From assembly GCF_030682035.1 (NCBI RefSeq), contig NZ_JAUXQZ010000002.1, positions 109,327 through 173,326 on the forward strand: 64,000 nucleotides of DNA, written 5' to 3'. A program made the translations under genes and the position numbers. This document shows positions 47,270 to 57,146 of this stretch, piece by piece. The stretch is from Brevundimonas sp. (GTDB lineage: Bacteria; Pseudomonadota; Alphaproteobacteria; Caulobacterales; Caulobacteraceae). The notes beneath the pieces are model-generated. The model ran no database searches, was not told where the DNA came from, and saw only the letters and a program-made list of their open reading frames with translations. Positions within the stretch are counted from its first letter, which is position 1. Each line of letters starts with the position of its first letter.

Positions 47270-47584
47270 TCAGTGAATGGCGAAGGCCTTGGGCGCATGA
47301 CGGCCCCGGGAGTCCACAGTGAACCAGCGCGTCTCCGCCTCCCGCGTCAGGGCGGAGAGTTCCGGATCGTGCTCCAGCGCGGTCTCGGCCGCATAGGCGA
47401 CGAAGCCGCCGTCCGGGCCGATGGCCAGAACCTGATAGAAGGGCTGGTCCGGGGTGATCTCGCCCGTCTCGCCGGGCATGCCGGCGTAGCTGGCGTCGAT
47501 GTCGATCACCACGCCGCGGAAGGCGTCGTCGCGGTGGCGGACGATCTGGCCGAGGCCGAATTTCGCAACAGTTTCCTGGGTCAT
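47270..47584 (-). CDS. hspQ: Heat shock protein HspQ
   Basis: 'KFGLGQIVRHRDDAFRGVVIDIDASYAG...DQPFYQVLA...AYAAETALEHD'; ATG at 47584. Confidence 0.9.
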   Translation of the reverse strand: MTQETVAKFGLGQIVRHRDDAFRGVVIDIDASYAGMPGETGEITPDQPFYQVLAIGPDGGFVAYAAETALEHDPELSALTREAETRWFTVDSRGRHAPKAFAIH

Positions 47585-47715
47585 GGCGAGAGAATGCCTG
47601 TCCCAACCTGAGCCCTGTCCGCTGAGGCCGTTCATTTTCACGACAGACACGCTTGGCGCGGACGATCACACGGTCCTAGAGTGTTGGGGACGGGCGCCGC
47701 TTTGGACCGCCCACC

Positions 47716-48840
47716 ATGAAAGTTCGGCCCATGCCGGAGACCGACGGCGCGCCGCCACGGCGTGACGACCGGTCCCAGCCCCGCAGGTCTGGCAGGCAGC
47801 GCGCCGCGAACGGCGCCGCCGGCGACCTTGGGGCGTCAGGTCGCGATGCGCCGCTGTATGGCGCGCTCGATCTCGGGACCAACAACTGCCGGCTGCTGAT
47901 CGCAAAACCGGCGCGCGACGGCTTTCGGGTGATCGATTCCTTCAGTCGTATCGTGCGTCTGGGCGAGGGACTGTCGCGGACGGGCCTTCTCGATGACGCG
48001 GCCATGGACCGGGCCTATGAAGCCCTGATGCTGTGCGGGGAACGGGTCGCCAAGAAGGGTGTCGATTCCTCCCGTCTTATGGCCGTCGCGACCCAGGCCT
48101 GCCGCCAGGCCGAGAACGGCCCGGCCTTCATCGAACGGGTGCGCATTGGCACGGGGCTGAAACTGCGGATCATCGACCCCATCGAAGAGGCCCGGCTGGC
48201 CGTTCGGGGCTGTCTGAACCTTTTCGATCACTCGGTGGAGGCGGTTCTGGTCGTCGATGTCGGGGGCGGCTCAACCGAACTGAACTGGCTTTCGAAGCGC
48301 GGCGATTCCTTCGTTCTGGAGGGCTGGATGTCGGCGCCGGTGGGGGTGGTCACGCTGGCGGAGCGGCACCCCGAGCCGGCCGGCAGTCTGGACGACTGGT
48401 ATGAGGCCATGGTGGTCGATATGGGCGCCGCGATTGCGGAGGCTCCCGTCGATCCGGCCCTGCGCGAGCTCTTTGTCAGCGGTCGCGCCCATATGGTCGG
48501 CACCTCAGGGGCGATCACCAGTCTGGCGGGCATTCACCTGGGCTTGCGGCGCTATCAGCGCAATCTGGTTGACGGCCTGTGGATGACCCGGGCCGATTGC
48601 GAGGCCGCAGCAGACACGCTGAAACGTCTCGGCGCCGCCGGACGCGCCGCCGAACCGTGCATCGGTCCTGACCGCGCCGACCTGGTGTTGGCCGGCGCCG
48701 CCATCATGGAGGCGGTGCAGCGCGCCTGGCCATCGGAACGGGTGCGGGTCGCCGACCGCGGCTTGCGCGAAGGCCTGCTCCTGCAGCAGATGCGCGAAGA
48801 CCGGAAGCCGACCAGACGCCGCCGTGGCGGTCGGTCCTAG
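47716..48840 (+). CDS. Ppx/GppA family phosphatase
   Basis: 'YGALDLGTNNCRLLIAKP', 'VLVVDVGGGSTELNWLSK', 'GTSGAITSLAGIHLGL'. Confidence 0.93.
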   Translation: MKVRPMPETDGAPPRRDDRSQPRRSGRQRAANGAAGDLGASGRDAPLYGALDLGTNNCRLLIAKPARDGFRVIDSFSRIVRLGEGLSRTGLLDDAAMDRAYEALMLCGERVAKKGVDSSRLMAVATQACRQAENGPAFIERVRIGTGLKLRIIDPIEEARLAVRGCLNLFDHSVEAVLVVDVGGGSTELNWLSKRGDSFVLEGWMSAPVGVVTLAERHPEPAGSLDDWYEAMVVDMGAAIAEAPVDPALRELFVSGRAHMVGTSGAITSLAGIHLGLRRYQRNLVDGLWMTRADCEAAADTLKRLGAAGRAAEPCIGPDRADLVLAGAAIMEAVQRAWPSERVRVADRGLREGLLLQQMREDRKPTRRRRGGRS

Positions 48841-48952
48841 ACCATTTTTGCCTCAGGTCGGATCGACCTGAATCCAAAAAATGGTCCAGCATCACACTGG
48901 AGCGAAATCCGAGTCTTGGCGGACTGCGTCCACCAAGACCGATTTCGCTCTA
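48841..48952. repeat. Compound double hairpin between convergent genes (likely bidirectional terminator/repeat)
   Basis: ACCATTTTT-gcct-CAGGTC...GACCTG-aatcc-AAAAAATGGT, then GAGCGAAATC...TCTTGG...CCAAGA...GATTTCGCTC. Confidence 0.65.
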
Positions 48953-48953
48953 G

Positions 48954-49841
48954 CTAATTGGTGACCTGAACCGGCAGGGTCACGTCGCAGACCGAGAAAT
49001 CGGCCCCGCGCGAGGCCCGCGTCTCGTCCACCATGGTCCGGAAACGCGGCGAATCGGTCGCCAGCACCCGCACGCCCGGCCGTTCGGCCTCGGCGATGTC
49101 GGCGGCGATGCGAACGCGGGTCATCCGGTCGGGCTCGGCGGTGACCATGCCGTTGTCGCCCTCGCCGACGCGCAACGACCGCACGATATCGAGCCCCGAA
49201 ACCGTCATGCCCCAGATTGTGTAGCGCTTGTCCAGCGCCGGATAGGCCTGGCGCATCAGGAAGAACTGGCTGTTGGCGGTGTCATTGCCCTCGTCGCGGG
49301 CCATGCCGGCTACGCCGGGGCAGTACAGCCCCCAGCCGTGCACCTTGCCGTCGCCGGTCAGGGCGAAGGCGGCGTCGGGCTGGGTCTGGACCGGCAAGGA
49401 ATGGAAGAAGCCGACGCGCGCGCCCGCAGGCTCGGCCACCGGGGCGAATGGCATGGCCGCATCGCGGCGGAAGGTGAATTCGCCCTTCAGGTCCGGATAG
49501 GGGCTCTGGCCCTCGCCATTACCCAGCGGATCGCCAGTCTGGGCCATGAACCAGTCGATGACCCGGTGCCACGGCACATTGTCATAGAAACCGCGGCGAG
49601 CCAGCAGCTTGATCCGCTCGACATGCAGCGGAGCGACCTCGGGCGTCAGTTCCACCAGAATGCGGCCGCGCGTGGTGTCGATGACCAGAAGGTTCTCAGC
49701 GGGCACCGCGCGCCACTCCGGGGCCGCAGCCGTGGTCTCGACGGCGGGCGCGGGCGGCGGCGGCGGTCCGCCGACGTCCTGGGCCATAACCGGCGCCGCG
49801 AGCAATGAAAGGAAGGCCGCAAGGCCGATCATGGTTTTCAT
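48954..49841 (-). CDS. Exported cyclophilin-type peptidylprolyl isomerase
   Basis: Signal peptide MKTMIGLAAFLSLLAAPVMAQ; 'GRILVELTPEVAPLHVERI', 'WHRVIDWFMAQTGDPLG', 'ANSQFFLMRQAYPALDKRYTIWG'. Confidence 0.9.
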   Translation of the reverse strand: MKTMIGLAAFLSLLAAPVMAQDVGGPPPPPAPAVETTAAAPEWRAVPAENLLVIDTTRGRILVELTPEVAPLHVERIKLLARRGFYDNVPWHRVIDWFMAQTGDPLGNGEGQSPYPDLKGEFTFRRDAAMPFAPVAEPAGARVGFFHSLPVQTQPDAAFALTGDGKVHGWGLYCPGVAGMARDEGNDTANSQFFLMRQAYPALDKRYTIWGMTVSGLDIVRSLRVGEGDNGMVTAEPDRMTRVRIAADIAEAERPGVRVLATDSPRFRTMVDETRASRGADFSVCDVTLPVQVTN

Positions 49842-49861
49842 CCTGTCCTCCCCGGCGCCGA

Positions 49862-50722
49862 TCATCCGCCCGTCACCTGAACGGGCGGCTGAACGTCGCA
49901 AATACTGAACAGCGCGCCTCGTTCGGTCCGAACCTGCTCGACCAAAGCGGCGAAGGCGGGGCTGGCGGGCGTCATGACGCGGACCACAGGCCGCTCCCCT
50001 TCCGGCACGGCGCCCGCGGTGCGGGCGCGGGTCATCAGGTCTGGATTATCGACCTTGCCGTCAGCGGCCCGGGGTCCGGGGGTCAGCGCTGCGACCACGT
50101 CGAGACCATCCACGACCCGACCAAACGGGGTGTAAAGACTGTTCAGGCTGGCGTTGGCGCCGGTCATGAGGAAAAACTGGCTGTTTGCGCTGTTCGGATC
50201 CTGACTACGGGCCATTCCCGCGACTCCGGGACAGAACAGGGCCTGGGCCGCCGCCTTGAAGTCGGACGTGACCATCATCTGGGCGTCGGGCTGGGTGAGA
50301 ACGGGCATGGATCCGGCGATCCCCAACTGGCCGGTCGGGTCGGTCATCAGATTGACGTATCCGAGGTCGCGCCCGCGGCGGAACTGGAACTCGCCCGGGA
50401 CGTCGGGCAGGTCGCTGCCGCCCTGGCCGGTGCCGAGCGGATCGCCCGTCTGGGCCATGAAGCCTTCCAGCACGCGATGGAATTTCAGGCCGTCATAGAA
50501 GCCTCTGTCGGCCAGGGTTCGAACGCGTTCGACCGACTGCGGGGCGATGCGCGGATCCAGTTCGACAAGGACGCGGCCCTTGGCCGTGTCTATGACCAGG
50601 AGGTTCTCCGGTGCGACGGTGCGCCACTCGGCAGCCGGCGACGCCGTCTGGGCGAGGGCCGGGACGGAAGCCGGGAGGAGCGCCATCGAAAGGGCGCTGG
50701 CCGCTGCGATCTTGAAGCTCAT
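49862..50722 (-). CDS. Exported cyclophilin-type peptidylprolyl isomerase (tandem paralogue)
   Basis: 'GRVLVELDPRIAPQSVERVRTLADRGFYDGLKFHRVLEGFMAQTGDPLGTGQGGS', 'ANSQFFLMTGANASLNSLYTPFGRVVDGLDVV'. Confidence 0.92.
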   Translation of the reverse strand: MSFKIAAASALSMALLPASVPALAQTASPAAEWRTVAPENLLVIDTAKGRVLVELDPRIAPQSVERVRTLADRGFYDGLKFHRVLEGFMAQTGDPLGTGQGGSDLPDVPGEFQFRRGRDLGYVNLMTDPTGQLGIAGSMPVLTQPDAQMMVTSDFKAAAQALFCPGVAGMARSQDPNSANSQFFLMTGANASLNSLYTPFGRVVDGLDVVAALTPGPRAADGKVDNPDLMTRARTAGAVPEGERPVVRVMTPASPAFAALVEQVRTERGALFSICDVQPPVQVTGG

Positions 50723-50723
50723 T

Positions 50724-51206
50724 CTAATCCTTGACCTTGGCCCGCACCAGTTCGGCGACGGCGGGGCTGACGAAACTGTCGATCGCGCCGTCCAGACGGG
50801 CGATCTCCTTGACGAGGCGTGAGGCGATAGCCTGGTGCCTCGGATCGGCCATCAGGAAGACCGTCTCGATGTCGGCATTGAGGCGCTGGTTCATCGCCGT
50901 CATCTGGAACTCGTATTCGAAGTCCGCCACGGCGCGCAGTCCGCGCACGATGATGCCGGCGTCCAGCTCCTCGGCGAAATGCATCAGCAGGCTGGAGAAC
51001 GGCTGCACCTCGACCTTGGGACCCAGATGAGCGACCTCGGCGCGAACCATCTCGACGCGCTGGTCCGTCGAGAACATCGGACCCTTGTCATCATTGCGAG
51101 CCACCCCGATGACCAGCCGGTCGACCAGCTTCACCGCACGACCGATGATGTCCATATGCCCGTTGGTGACGGGGTCGAATGTGCCTGGATACAGGCCGAT
51201 GCGCAT
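50724..51206 (-). CDS. coaD: Pantetheine-phosphate adenylyltransferase
   Basis: 'MRIGLYPGTFDPVTNGHMDIIGRAVKLVDRLVIGVA', 'IIVRGLRAVADFEYEFQMTAMNQRL', 'ETVFLMADPRHQAIASRLVKEIARL'. Confidence 0.96.
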   Translation of the reverse strand: MRIGLYPGTFDPVTNGHMDIIGRAVKLVDRLVIGVARNDDKGPMFSTDQRVEMVRAEVAHLGPKVEVQPFSSLLMHFAEELDAGIIVRGLRAVADFEYEFQMTAMNQRLNADIETVFLMADPRHQAIASRLVKEIARLDGAIDSFVSPAVAELVRAKVKD

Positions 51207-51256
51207 CGCTTTGCTCCCCGTCTCCCCAATGGTTTAGCAGGTGCGAAACCGCGGGC

Positions 51257-52060
51257 CTAGATCGGCTGGATCGGGTTCGAGGCCCAAGCGCCCTGAAGGC
51301 GGTCGATCAGGCCGGACGGCGTTGCGAAGGTGCGACCACCGATCGCCGCGACCGCGCAGGCGGGCGTGGCGCTGTTGCACAGGAAGGCGGCGTCGAAACG
51401 GGTGAGGTCGCCGGCGAGCACCGGTTCGATCCTGCCTGTCAGACCGGCATGGGTCAGGCCGCGCTGGACGAGGGCCTGGGCCACGCCCGCCAGCATTGAC
51501 GCTTGCGGCCAGACGACGTCGTCGCCGCTGACGAAGCCGACGTTCCAGAGACTGCCTTCCGAGACCCGGCCTTCGTCGTCAATGAACAGGGCGTCGTCGA
51601 AGCCGGCAGCGCGGGCCGCGCGTCGGGCGCGGATCAGGCCGAAAGTCGCGACATGCTTCAGATGCGCCGCCTCGCGGGCATAGGCTTGGAGTTGCAAGCG
51701 CGGCGCATCGGCGAATGGCGGAGGCGGAGGCGACACGGCGATCATCACCTTGGGGGTGCCCTGCCAATCTGGAGTCCGGGGACTGATGTCCGGCGAGAAC
51801 AGACTGACCCGCAGCCAGCAGGCGTCCCGGCCCGCCACGGCCTTGCGCATCAGATCGCGCAGCCGTTCTTCGCCAACCGGTTGGCCGAACAGTTCTGTCG
51901 CCTCGGCCTCCAGCCGGGCCAGATGCAGGTCCAGGCCTCGCACACCGCCCTGCTCCACCCGGAATGAGGTGTAGGCGCCGTAGTTGATCAGCGCGACATG
52001 GGTCAGATCGTCCGGCGTTGCCGGCGCGCCGTCGACGCTGAGGTCAACGGCACCCGCCAT
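51257..52060 (-). CDS. Class IV (BCAT/DAAT-fold) aminotransferase
   Basis: 'HVALINYGAYTSFRVEQGGVRGLDLHLARLEAEATELFG', 'GFDDALFIDDEGRVSEGSLWNVGFVSGDDVVWP'. Confidence 0.88.
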   Translation of the reverse strand: MAGAVDLSVDGAPATPDDLTHVALINYGAYTSFRVEQGGVRGLDLHLARLEAEATELFGQPVGEERLRDLMRKAVAGRDACWLRVSLFSPDISPRTPDWQGTPKVMIAVSPPPPPFADAPRLQLQAYAREAAHLKHVATFGLIRARRAARAAGFDDALFIDDEGRVSEGSLWNVGFVSGDDVVWPQASMLAGVAQALVQRGLTHAGLTGRIEPVLAGDLTRFDAAFLCNSATPACAVAAIGGRTFATPSGLIDRLQGAWASNPIQPI

Positions 52061-52063
52061 GGA

Positions 52064-54850
52064 TCAGCCCTCGCCGCCCTCGGCGTCAGGCGCCTGTCCT
52101 TCGCCTTCGACCGCTTCCTCATCGCCGCCGCCGCTGTCCGGCAGCCGCTCGACGGAGACGACCTTCTCGCCCTCGGCCGTGCGGAAGATGGTCACGCCCT
52201 GGCTGGACCGACCAACGATACGCACCTGATCGACTGGCGTGCGGATCATCTGACCGCCCGATGTGACCAGCAACAGTTCGTCGCCATCCTCGACCGGGAA
52301 GGAAGCCGCCAGCCGGTTGCCCGCGCGGCCGCCCAGGCCGTGAGCCGTCAGCCCCTGCCCGCCCCGGCCGGTGCGCCGGTATTCATAGGCCGAGGACCGT
52401 TTGCCGAAGCCGGTCTCGGTGACCGTCAGAATGTACTGCTCAGCCGCGCCCAGTTCCGCGATCCGCTCTATGCTGAGGGCCGCGTCGCCTGCCGCCTCGT
52501 CGTCGGCGTCGATCGTCGGGGTTTCATCCTCAACCTCGCCGGTCGCGCGGCGCATGGCGGTGGCGTGTTTGACATAGGCGGCGCGTTCGTCCGGCGTCGC
52601 ATCGACCCGGCCCAGCACGGCCATGGAGATGACCTCGTCGTCCTTCTGTAGACGCACGCCGCGCACGCCGGTCGAATCTCGGCCCTTGAAGACCCGCACG
52701 TCGTCGGCCTTGAAGCGGATGGCGCGGCCCAGGGCGGTCGTCAGCATGACGTCGTCCTCGGCGGTGCACAGGGCCACCCCGACCATGTGGTCGCCGTCTT
52801 CCAGCTTCATCGCGATCTTGCCGGCGCGGTTGACGGTGGCGAAATCGCTGAGCTTGTTGCGGCGGACGTCACCCGACCGGGTGGCGAACATGATGTCGTA
52901 GTTGGCCCAGTCCGCCTCGTCCTCGGGCAGGGGCAGAACGTTCATGATCGAATCGCCCGGCTCGATCGGCAGCAGGTTGACGAAGGCCTTGCCGCGCGAC
53001 TGCGGATTGCCCAGCGGCAGGCGCCAGGTCTTCAGCTTGTAGGCCTTGCCGTTGGTGGCGAAGAACAGCACCGGCGTGTGGGTCGAGGCCGAGAAGACGC
53101 CGACCACGGCGTCATCCTCCTTCATCGCCACGCCCGAACGGCCCTTGCCGCCGCGATGCTGGGTCCGATAGGCGTTCAACGCCACGCGCTTGACGTAGCC
53201 GCCATGGGTCACGGTCACGACCATGTCCTCGCGCGGGATCAGGTCCTCGTCTTCGAGCTCATAGTCGCCCTCGCCGATCAAAGTCCGGCGCGGAACGGCG
53301 AACTCTTCCTTCACGACCAGCAGATCCTCGCGGATCACGGCCAGGATGTTGGCGCGGTCGCTGAGCAGGGTCAGATGGCCCTGGATGGTGTCGGCCAGAC
53401 CGCGCGCCTCGCCAAAGATGTCGTCGCGGCCAAGGCCGGTCAGGCGGGACAGGGTCAGGCCGAGGATAGCGCGGGCCTGTTCATCCGTCAGATTCAGCTT
53501 GTCGCCGTCCACCAGCATGGAGCGCGGGTCGGCGATCAGCTCAATCAGGGCGATCATGTCGCCGACGGGCCAGCTCTTGGCCTGCAGCCGCTCGCGCGCC
53601 TCGGCCGGATCCGCCGAGCTGCGGATGATGTGGATGACCTCGTCGATATTGGCCACGGCCACGGCCAGACCGACCAGCACGTGACCGCGGTCGCGGGCCT
53701 TGGCCAGTTCGAACTTGATGCGGCGAACGACGACCTCTTCCCGGAACTCAAGGAAGGCCTCCAGCAGCTGGCGCAGGCCCATCTGGATCGGACGGCCGTG
53801 GTTCAGGGCCAGCATGTTGACGCCGAACGAGCTCTGCATGGCGGTGAAGCGCCACAGCTGGTTCAGGACCACATCGGCCGAGGCGTCGCGCTTCAGCTCG
53901 ATGACCATCCGCATGCCGTCGCGGTCGGATTCGTCGCGGACGTCGGAAATGCCCTCGATCCGCTTCTCGCGGACCATTTCGACGATGCGCTCGATCAGGG
54001 TCTGTTTGTTGACCTGGAACGGCAGCTGGGTGACCACGATGGCTTCGCGGTCCTTGCGGATCGTCTCGATCGTGGCCTGCCCGCGCACCACGACCGAGCC
54101 GCGGCCGTCACGCAGGGCGTTGCGGGGGGCCGTGCGGCCCATGATCTCGCCGCCGGTCGGGAAGTCTGGGCCCGGCACGATGTCCAGCAGGGCGTCGTCA
54201 GTGACGTCCGGATCATCCAGCAGGGCCACGCAGGCGTCGATGATCTCGCCCAGGTTATGCGGCGGGATGTTGGTGGCCATGCCGACGGCGATGCCGCCCG
54301 CGCCATTGACCAGCAGGTTGGGAATCCGCGCCGGCAGGACGACGGGCTCCATCTCCTTCTCGTCGTAGTTCGGCTGGAAATCGACCGTGTCCTTGTCGAT
54401 GTCGGTCAGCAGCGCCGCTGCGGCCGGGGCCATCCGCGCCTCGGTGTACCGCATCGAGGCGGGCATATCGCCATCGACCGAGCCGAAATTGCCCTGGCCG
54501 TCGACCAGCATCAGCCCCATCGAGAACGGCTGCGCCATGCGCACCAGCGCCATATAGACCGAGGCGTCGCCGTGCGGGTGGAATCGCCCCAGCACGTCGC
54601 CGACGACGCGCGCGCATTTCGAATACGACTTGTCGGGCGTCATCTTCAGGTCGTGCATCGAATACAGGATGCGGCGGTGCACGGGCTTCAGCCCGTCGCG
54701 CGCGTCCGGCAGGGCGCGGGACACGATCACGCTCATGGCGTAGTCGAGATACGAGCGCCTCAGCTCGTCCTCGATGGTGATGGTGGATATGTCGCCGCCG
54801 CCGGTTCCCGAGGATGGGGGAAGGGCGTCGTTATAGCTGTCGTCGGTCAA
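52064..54850 (-). CDS. gyrA: DNA gyrase subunit A
   Basis: '[37 protein letters not shown]', QRDR '[23 protein letters not shown]', GyrA box 'QHRGGKG'. Confidence 0.97.
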   Translation of the reverse strand: MTDDSYNDALPPSSGTGGGDISTITIEDELRRSYLDYAMSVIVSRALPDARDGLKPVHRRILYSMHDLKMTPDKSYSKCARVVGDVLGRFHPHGDASVYMALVRMAQPFSMGLMLVDGQGNFGSVDGDMPASMRYTEARMAPAAAALLTDIDKDTVDFQPNYDEKEMEPVVLPARIPNLLVNGAGGIAVGMATNIPPHNLGEIIDACVALLDDPDVTDDALLDIVPGPDFPTGGEIMGRTAPRNALRDGRGSVVVRGQATIETIRKDREAIVVTQLPFQVNKQTLIERIVEMVREKRIEGISDVRDESDRDGMRMVIELKRDASADVVLNQLWRFTAMQSSFGVNMLALNHGRPIQMGLRQLLEAFLEFREEVVVRRIKFELAKARDRGHVLVGLAVAVANIDEVIHIIRSSADPAEARERLQAKSWPVGDMIALIELIADPRSMLVDGDKLNLTDEQARAILGLTLSRLTGLGRDDIFGEARGLADTIQGHLTLLSDRANILAVIREDLLVVKEEFAVPRRTLIGEGDYELEDEDLIPREDMVVTVTHGGYVKRVALNAYRTQHRGGKGRSGVAMKEDDAVVGVFSASTHTPVLFFATNGKAYKLKTWRLPLGNPQSRGKAFVNLLPIEPGDSIMNVLPLPEDEADWANYDIMFATRSGDVRRNKLSDFATVNRAGKIAMKLEDGDHMVGVALCTAEDDVMLTTALGRAIRFKADDVRVFKGRDSTGVRGVRLQKDDEVISMAVLGRVDATPDERAAYVKHATAMRRATGEVEDETPTIDADDEAAGDAALSIERIAELGAAEQYILTVTETGFGKRSSAYEYRRTGRGGQGLTAHGLGGRAGNRLAASFPVEDGDELLLVTSGGQMIRTPVDQVRIVGRSSQGVTIFRTAEGEKVVSVERLPDSGGGDEEAVEGEGQAPDAEGGEG

Positions 54851-54972
54851 GGAAATCGGGCTTCGGTTTGCCTGGAATCGGAACGTGATCCGCTGCCACG
54901 TTTTCTAGCAGTCACGGCTCGCCGAGGCAAAAGAATCGCCCGTAGAATCGCCGTCTTCAGAAGGATTTTCCC

Positions 54973-55581
54973 ATGCGCCTGCCCCTTGTCGCCGCTGGTA
55001 TGCTGACCCTGCCGTTGGTGACCGCCTGCGAGCCGGTGTCGACCTCGACCGAAACCACGGTCACGACCCCATCCGCTGCGGTCGGGACATCGCCTGGTAC
55101 AGCCGCCCGGGCGCCGGTGGGGGCGACCGCTCGGGCTCCGCTGCTCAACGGCGCCGGAGCCTCCGCCGGAACCGCTACCTTCCGCCAGGGTCCAACCGGC
55201 GTGGTCATCCGCATGGAGGCCACCGGTCTGAACCCCGGCTGGCACGGCCTGCATCTGCACGGCGTCGGCCAGTGCGAGGGACCGAAGTTCGAGACGGCCG
55301 GATCGCATGTGAAACACGGCGGCGGCGCGGTGCACGGGCTGCTCAATGCCGAGGGACCGGAATCGGGCGACCTGCCCAACGTTTACGCCGGTCCGGACGG
55401 CCGAGCCTTCGCCGAAGTCTTTACGACCAACGCCAGCCTGGTCGAGGGCGCTGGAGGCGAGCCCCTGCTGGACGTCGACGGCTCCGCGATCCTGATCCAC
55501 GCCATGCCGGACGACCATGTCGCCCAGCCGATCGGCGGCTCAGGCGACCGCGTGGTCTGTGGCGTCATCGCGACGGGGTAG
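54973..55581 (+). CDS. Cu/Zn superoxide dismutase-like lipoprotein
   Basis: 'GWHGLHLHGVGQCEGPKFETAGSHVKHGGGAVHGLLN...GDLPNVYAG...SAILIHAMPDDHVAQPIGGSGDRVVCGVIATG'; lipobox-like VTAC. Confidence 0.9.
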   Translation: MRLPLVAAGMLTLPLVTACEPVSTSTETTVTTPSAAVGTSPGTAARAPVGATARAPLLNGAGASAGTATFRQGPTGVVIRMEATGLNPGWHGLHLHGVGQCEGPKFETAGSHVKHGGGAVHGLLNAEGPESGDLPNVYAGPDGRAFAEVFTTNASLVEGAGGEPLLDVDGSAILIHAMPDDHVAQPIGGSGDRVVCGVIATG

Positions 55582-55583
55582 TC

Positions 55584-56147
55584 CTACTCCGCCACGGGCC
55601 GGGTCAGGTCGAACTCAACGCGCAAATGCCGGTTCGCCCGGCGCAGCTCATAGGCGTAGATCTGCCCCGGATGCACCTCGACCGCCCAGACATTGGTGGT
55701 CGAGACTGCGGCATTGCCGGCCTTGAACAGCTCGACCGAGAATTCATCGACCCGGAACTCCTGACGGTTCGCCGTGCCCACCGATATCGTGTCGCCGCCA
55801 TACCAGTGCAGGCCGTCGGGATTGCCCAGGGGATCGCGGTGATCGTGCTTCAGCGTCAGGCCGCCGACCGCATGGCGGCTGATCACCCAGGTGCGCGACC
55901 TGTCCTCGCCGACCCAGAAAGGGATACGAACCTCGTCGGCCGAGCAATCGCGGACGTGCATCAGCAAGCGCGAGCGGGCGAAATCGGCGTCGGCGGCGTC
56001 CGTGGTGACCACCCGGCCCTCGAATCGCTGCCCGCACAGGGCGTTGAGATTGGCCATGAAGGCGTCCTGCTGCGGTGCCCGCGCGGGGACCGTGGCGCAG
56101 GCGGACAGGGCGAGCACAGCAGCGGCGAGGGCGACGACCTGTTTCAT
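55584..56147 (-). CDS. Hypothetical lipoprotein
   Basis: MKQVVALAAAVLALSACATVPARAPQQDAFMANLNALCGQRFEGRVV..., lipobox LSAC. Confidence 0.75.
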   Translation of the reverse strand: MKQVVALAAAVLALSACATVPARAPQQDAFMANLNALCGQRFEGRVVTTDAADADFARSRLLMHVRDCSADEVRIPFWVGEDRSRTWVISRHAVGGLTLKHDHRDPLGNPDGLHWYGGDTISVGTANRQEFRVDEFSVELFKAGNAAVSTTNVWAVEVHPGQIYAYELRRANRHLRVEFDLTRPVAE

Positions 56148-56192
56148 GCGGCCAGCCTAGCCCCAACAGTCCGTGGCGCCTAACCTGACGCC

Positions 56193-56600
56193 ATGCCCGA
56201 CGCCGTGACCGTTCGCCTCATCATCGACGACCCCGTGCCGGGCGTGCGGTACAGCCTGCAGAAGGACGACCTGCCGTTCGAGCCTCGCACCGCCGGGAAC
56301 GGCCCCATCGCCTTCGAGCTCCCGATCACCCTGCATCCCGACGGCCGCATGACCGGGCCCTTCGTCCGCCGCGAAGGGCCGCAGCGGCGCTTTGTCTACA
56401 TCCGCATAGGCACGTCCGCGGGCGATCACGCCTCAATCTGGAGCCGCCGCGCCAAGATCGACATTCACGACATTCCCAAGACCCTGCTGCTTCCGGACGC
56501 CGTGCTCGAGGTGCATTTGCCTGGGCGCGGGAAGGACGGCTCTCCGGCCAGCGCCACGGTCCGCCCGGTCGCCGCATGGCAGGCAGTCGAGCGCCGTTGA
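56193..56600 (+). CDS. DUF5990-like protein
   Basis: 'VTVRLIIDDPVPGVRYSLQ...GPFVRREGPQRRFVYIRIGTSAGDHASIWSRRAKIDI'. Confidence 0.65.
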   Translation: MPDAVTVRLIIDDPVPGVRYSLQKDDLPFEPRTAGNGPIAFELPITLHPDGRMTGPFVRREGPQRRFVYIRIGTSAGDHASIWSRRAKIDIHDIPKTLLLPDAVLEVHLPGRGKDGSPASATVRPVAAWQAVERR

Positions 56601-56673
56601 CTTCCGGGCGCGCCTGAGTATGTTCCGCGCCTCTTATTTCCAGCGGCTTTCGCCGTCGCAAAGGTAATTCCCG

Positions 56674-56841
56674 ATGGCCAAGCCCGCCTCTATCAAAATC
56701 CGTCTGAACTCCACGGCCGACACCGGCTTCTTCTACGTCACCAAGAAGAACGCCCGGACCATGACCGAGAAAATGGTCGTCAAGAAATACGACCCCGTCG
56801 TGCGCAAGCACGTCGAGTTCAAGGAAGGCAAGATCAAGTAG
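56674..56841 (+). CDS. rpmG: 50S ribosomal protein L33
   Basis: [55 protein letters not shown] (55 aa); below the ORF-track length limit. Confidence 0.96.
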   Translation: MAKPASIKIRLNSTADTGFFYVTKKNARTMTEKMVVKKYDPVVRKHVEFKEGKIK

Positions 56842-56903
56842 GGTTCACACCCAACCTCGTCTTCCTCGGACAACGAGTGGAGCGAGGCCGATCCGAGGAT
56901 CAG

Positions 56904-56935
56904 AACGCCCGGCGGCAACGCCGGGCGTTTTTGTT
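56904..56935 (+). terminator. Intrinsic terminator downstream of rpmG
   Basis: AACGCCCGGC-GGCAAC-GCCGGGCGTT followed by TTTTGTTT. Confidence 0.85.
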
Positions 56936-56954
56936 TGCGTGCTAGACTGACAAG

Positions 56955-57140
56955 ATGAGTGATCCGACCGACGACCCCCAGGTCCCCGAAGCCGCCCCCG
57001 AGAGCCCCGTCCAGCGGGCGCTGCGCCTGAAACAGGCTGCGATCAATGCGCGCGAAAAGCCGCCGCGCGGCGGCCGCTTCCAGCGCGAACAGGCCGCGCG
57101 CATAGCCACCGGCAAGTCCAAGCCCTGGATGAGCCGTTAG
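56955..57140 (+). CDS. Small hypothetical protein
   Basis: 61 aa MSDPTDDPQVPEAAPESPVQRALRLKQAAINAREKPPRGGRFQREQAARIATGKSKPWMSR. Confidence 0.6.
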   Translation: MSDPTDDPQVPEAAPESPVQRALRLKQAAINAREKPPRGGRFQREQAARIATGKSKPWMSR

Positions 57141-57146
57141 GGCCTT

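Noticed and set aside
52787-55006. 739-aa plus-strand ORF
   Set aside because: Antisense to gyrA; compositionally an Ala/Gly/His/Gln-rich shadow frame with no domain motifs.
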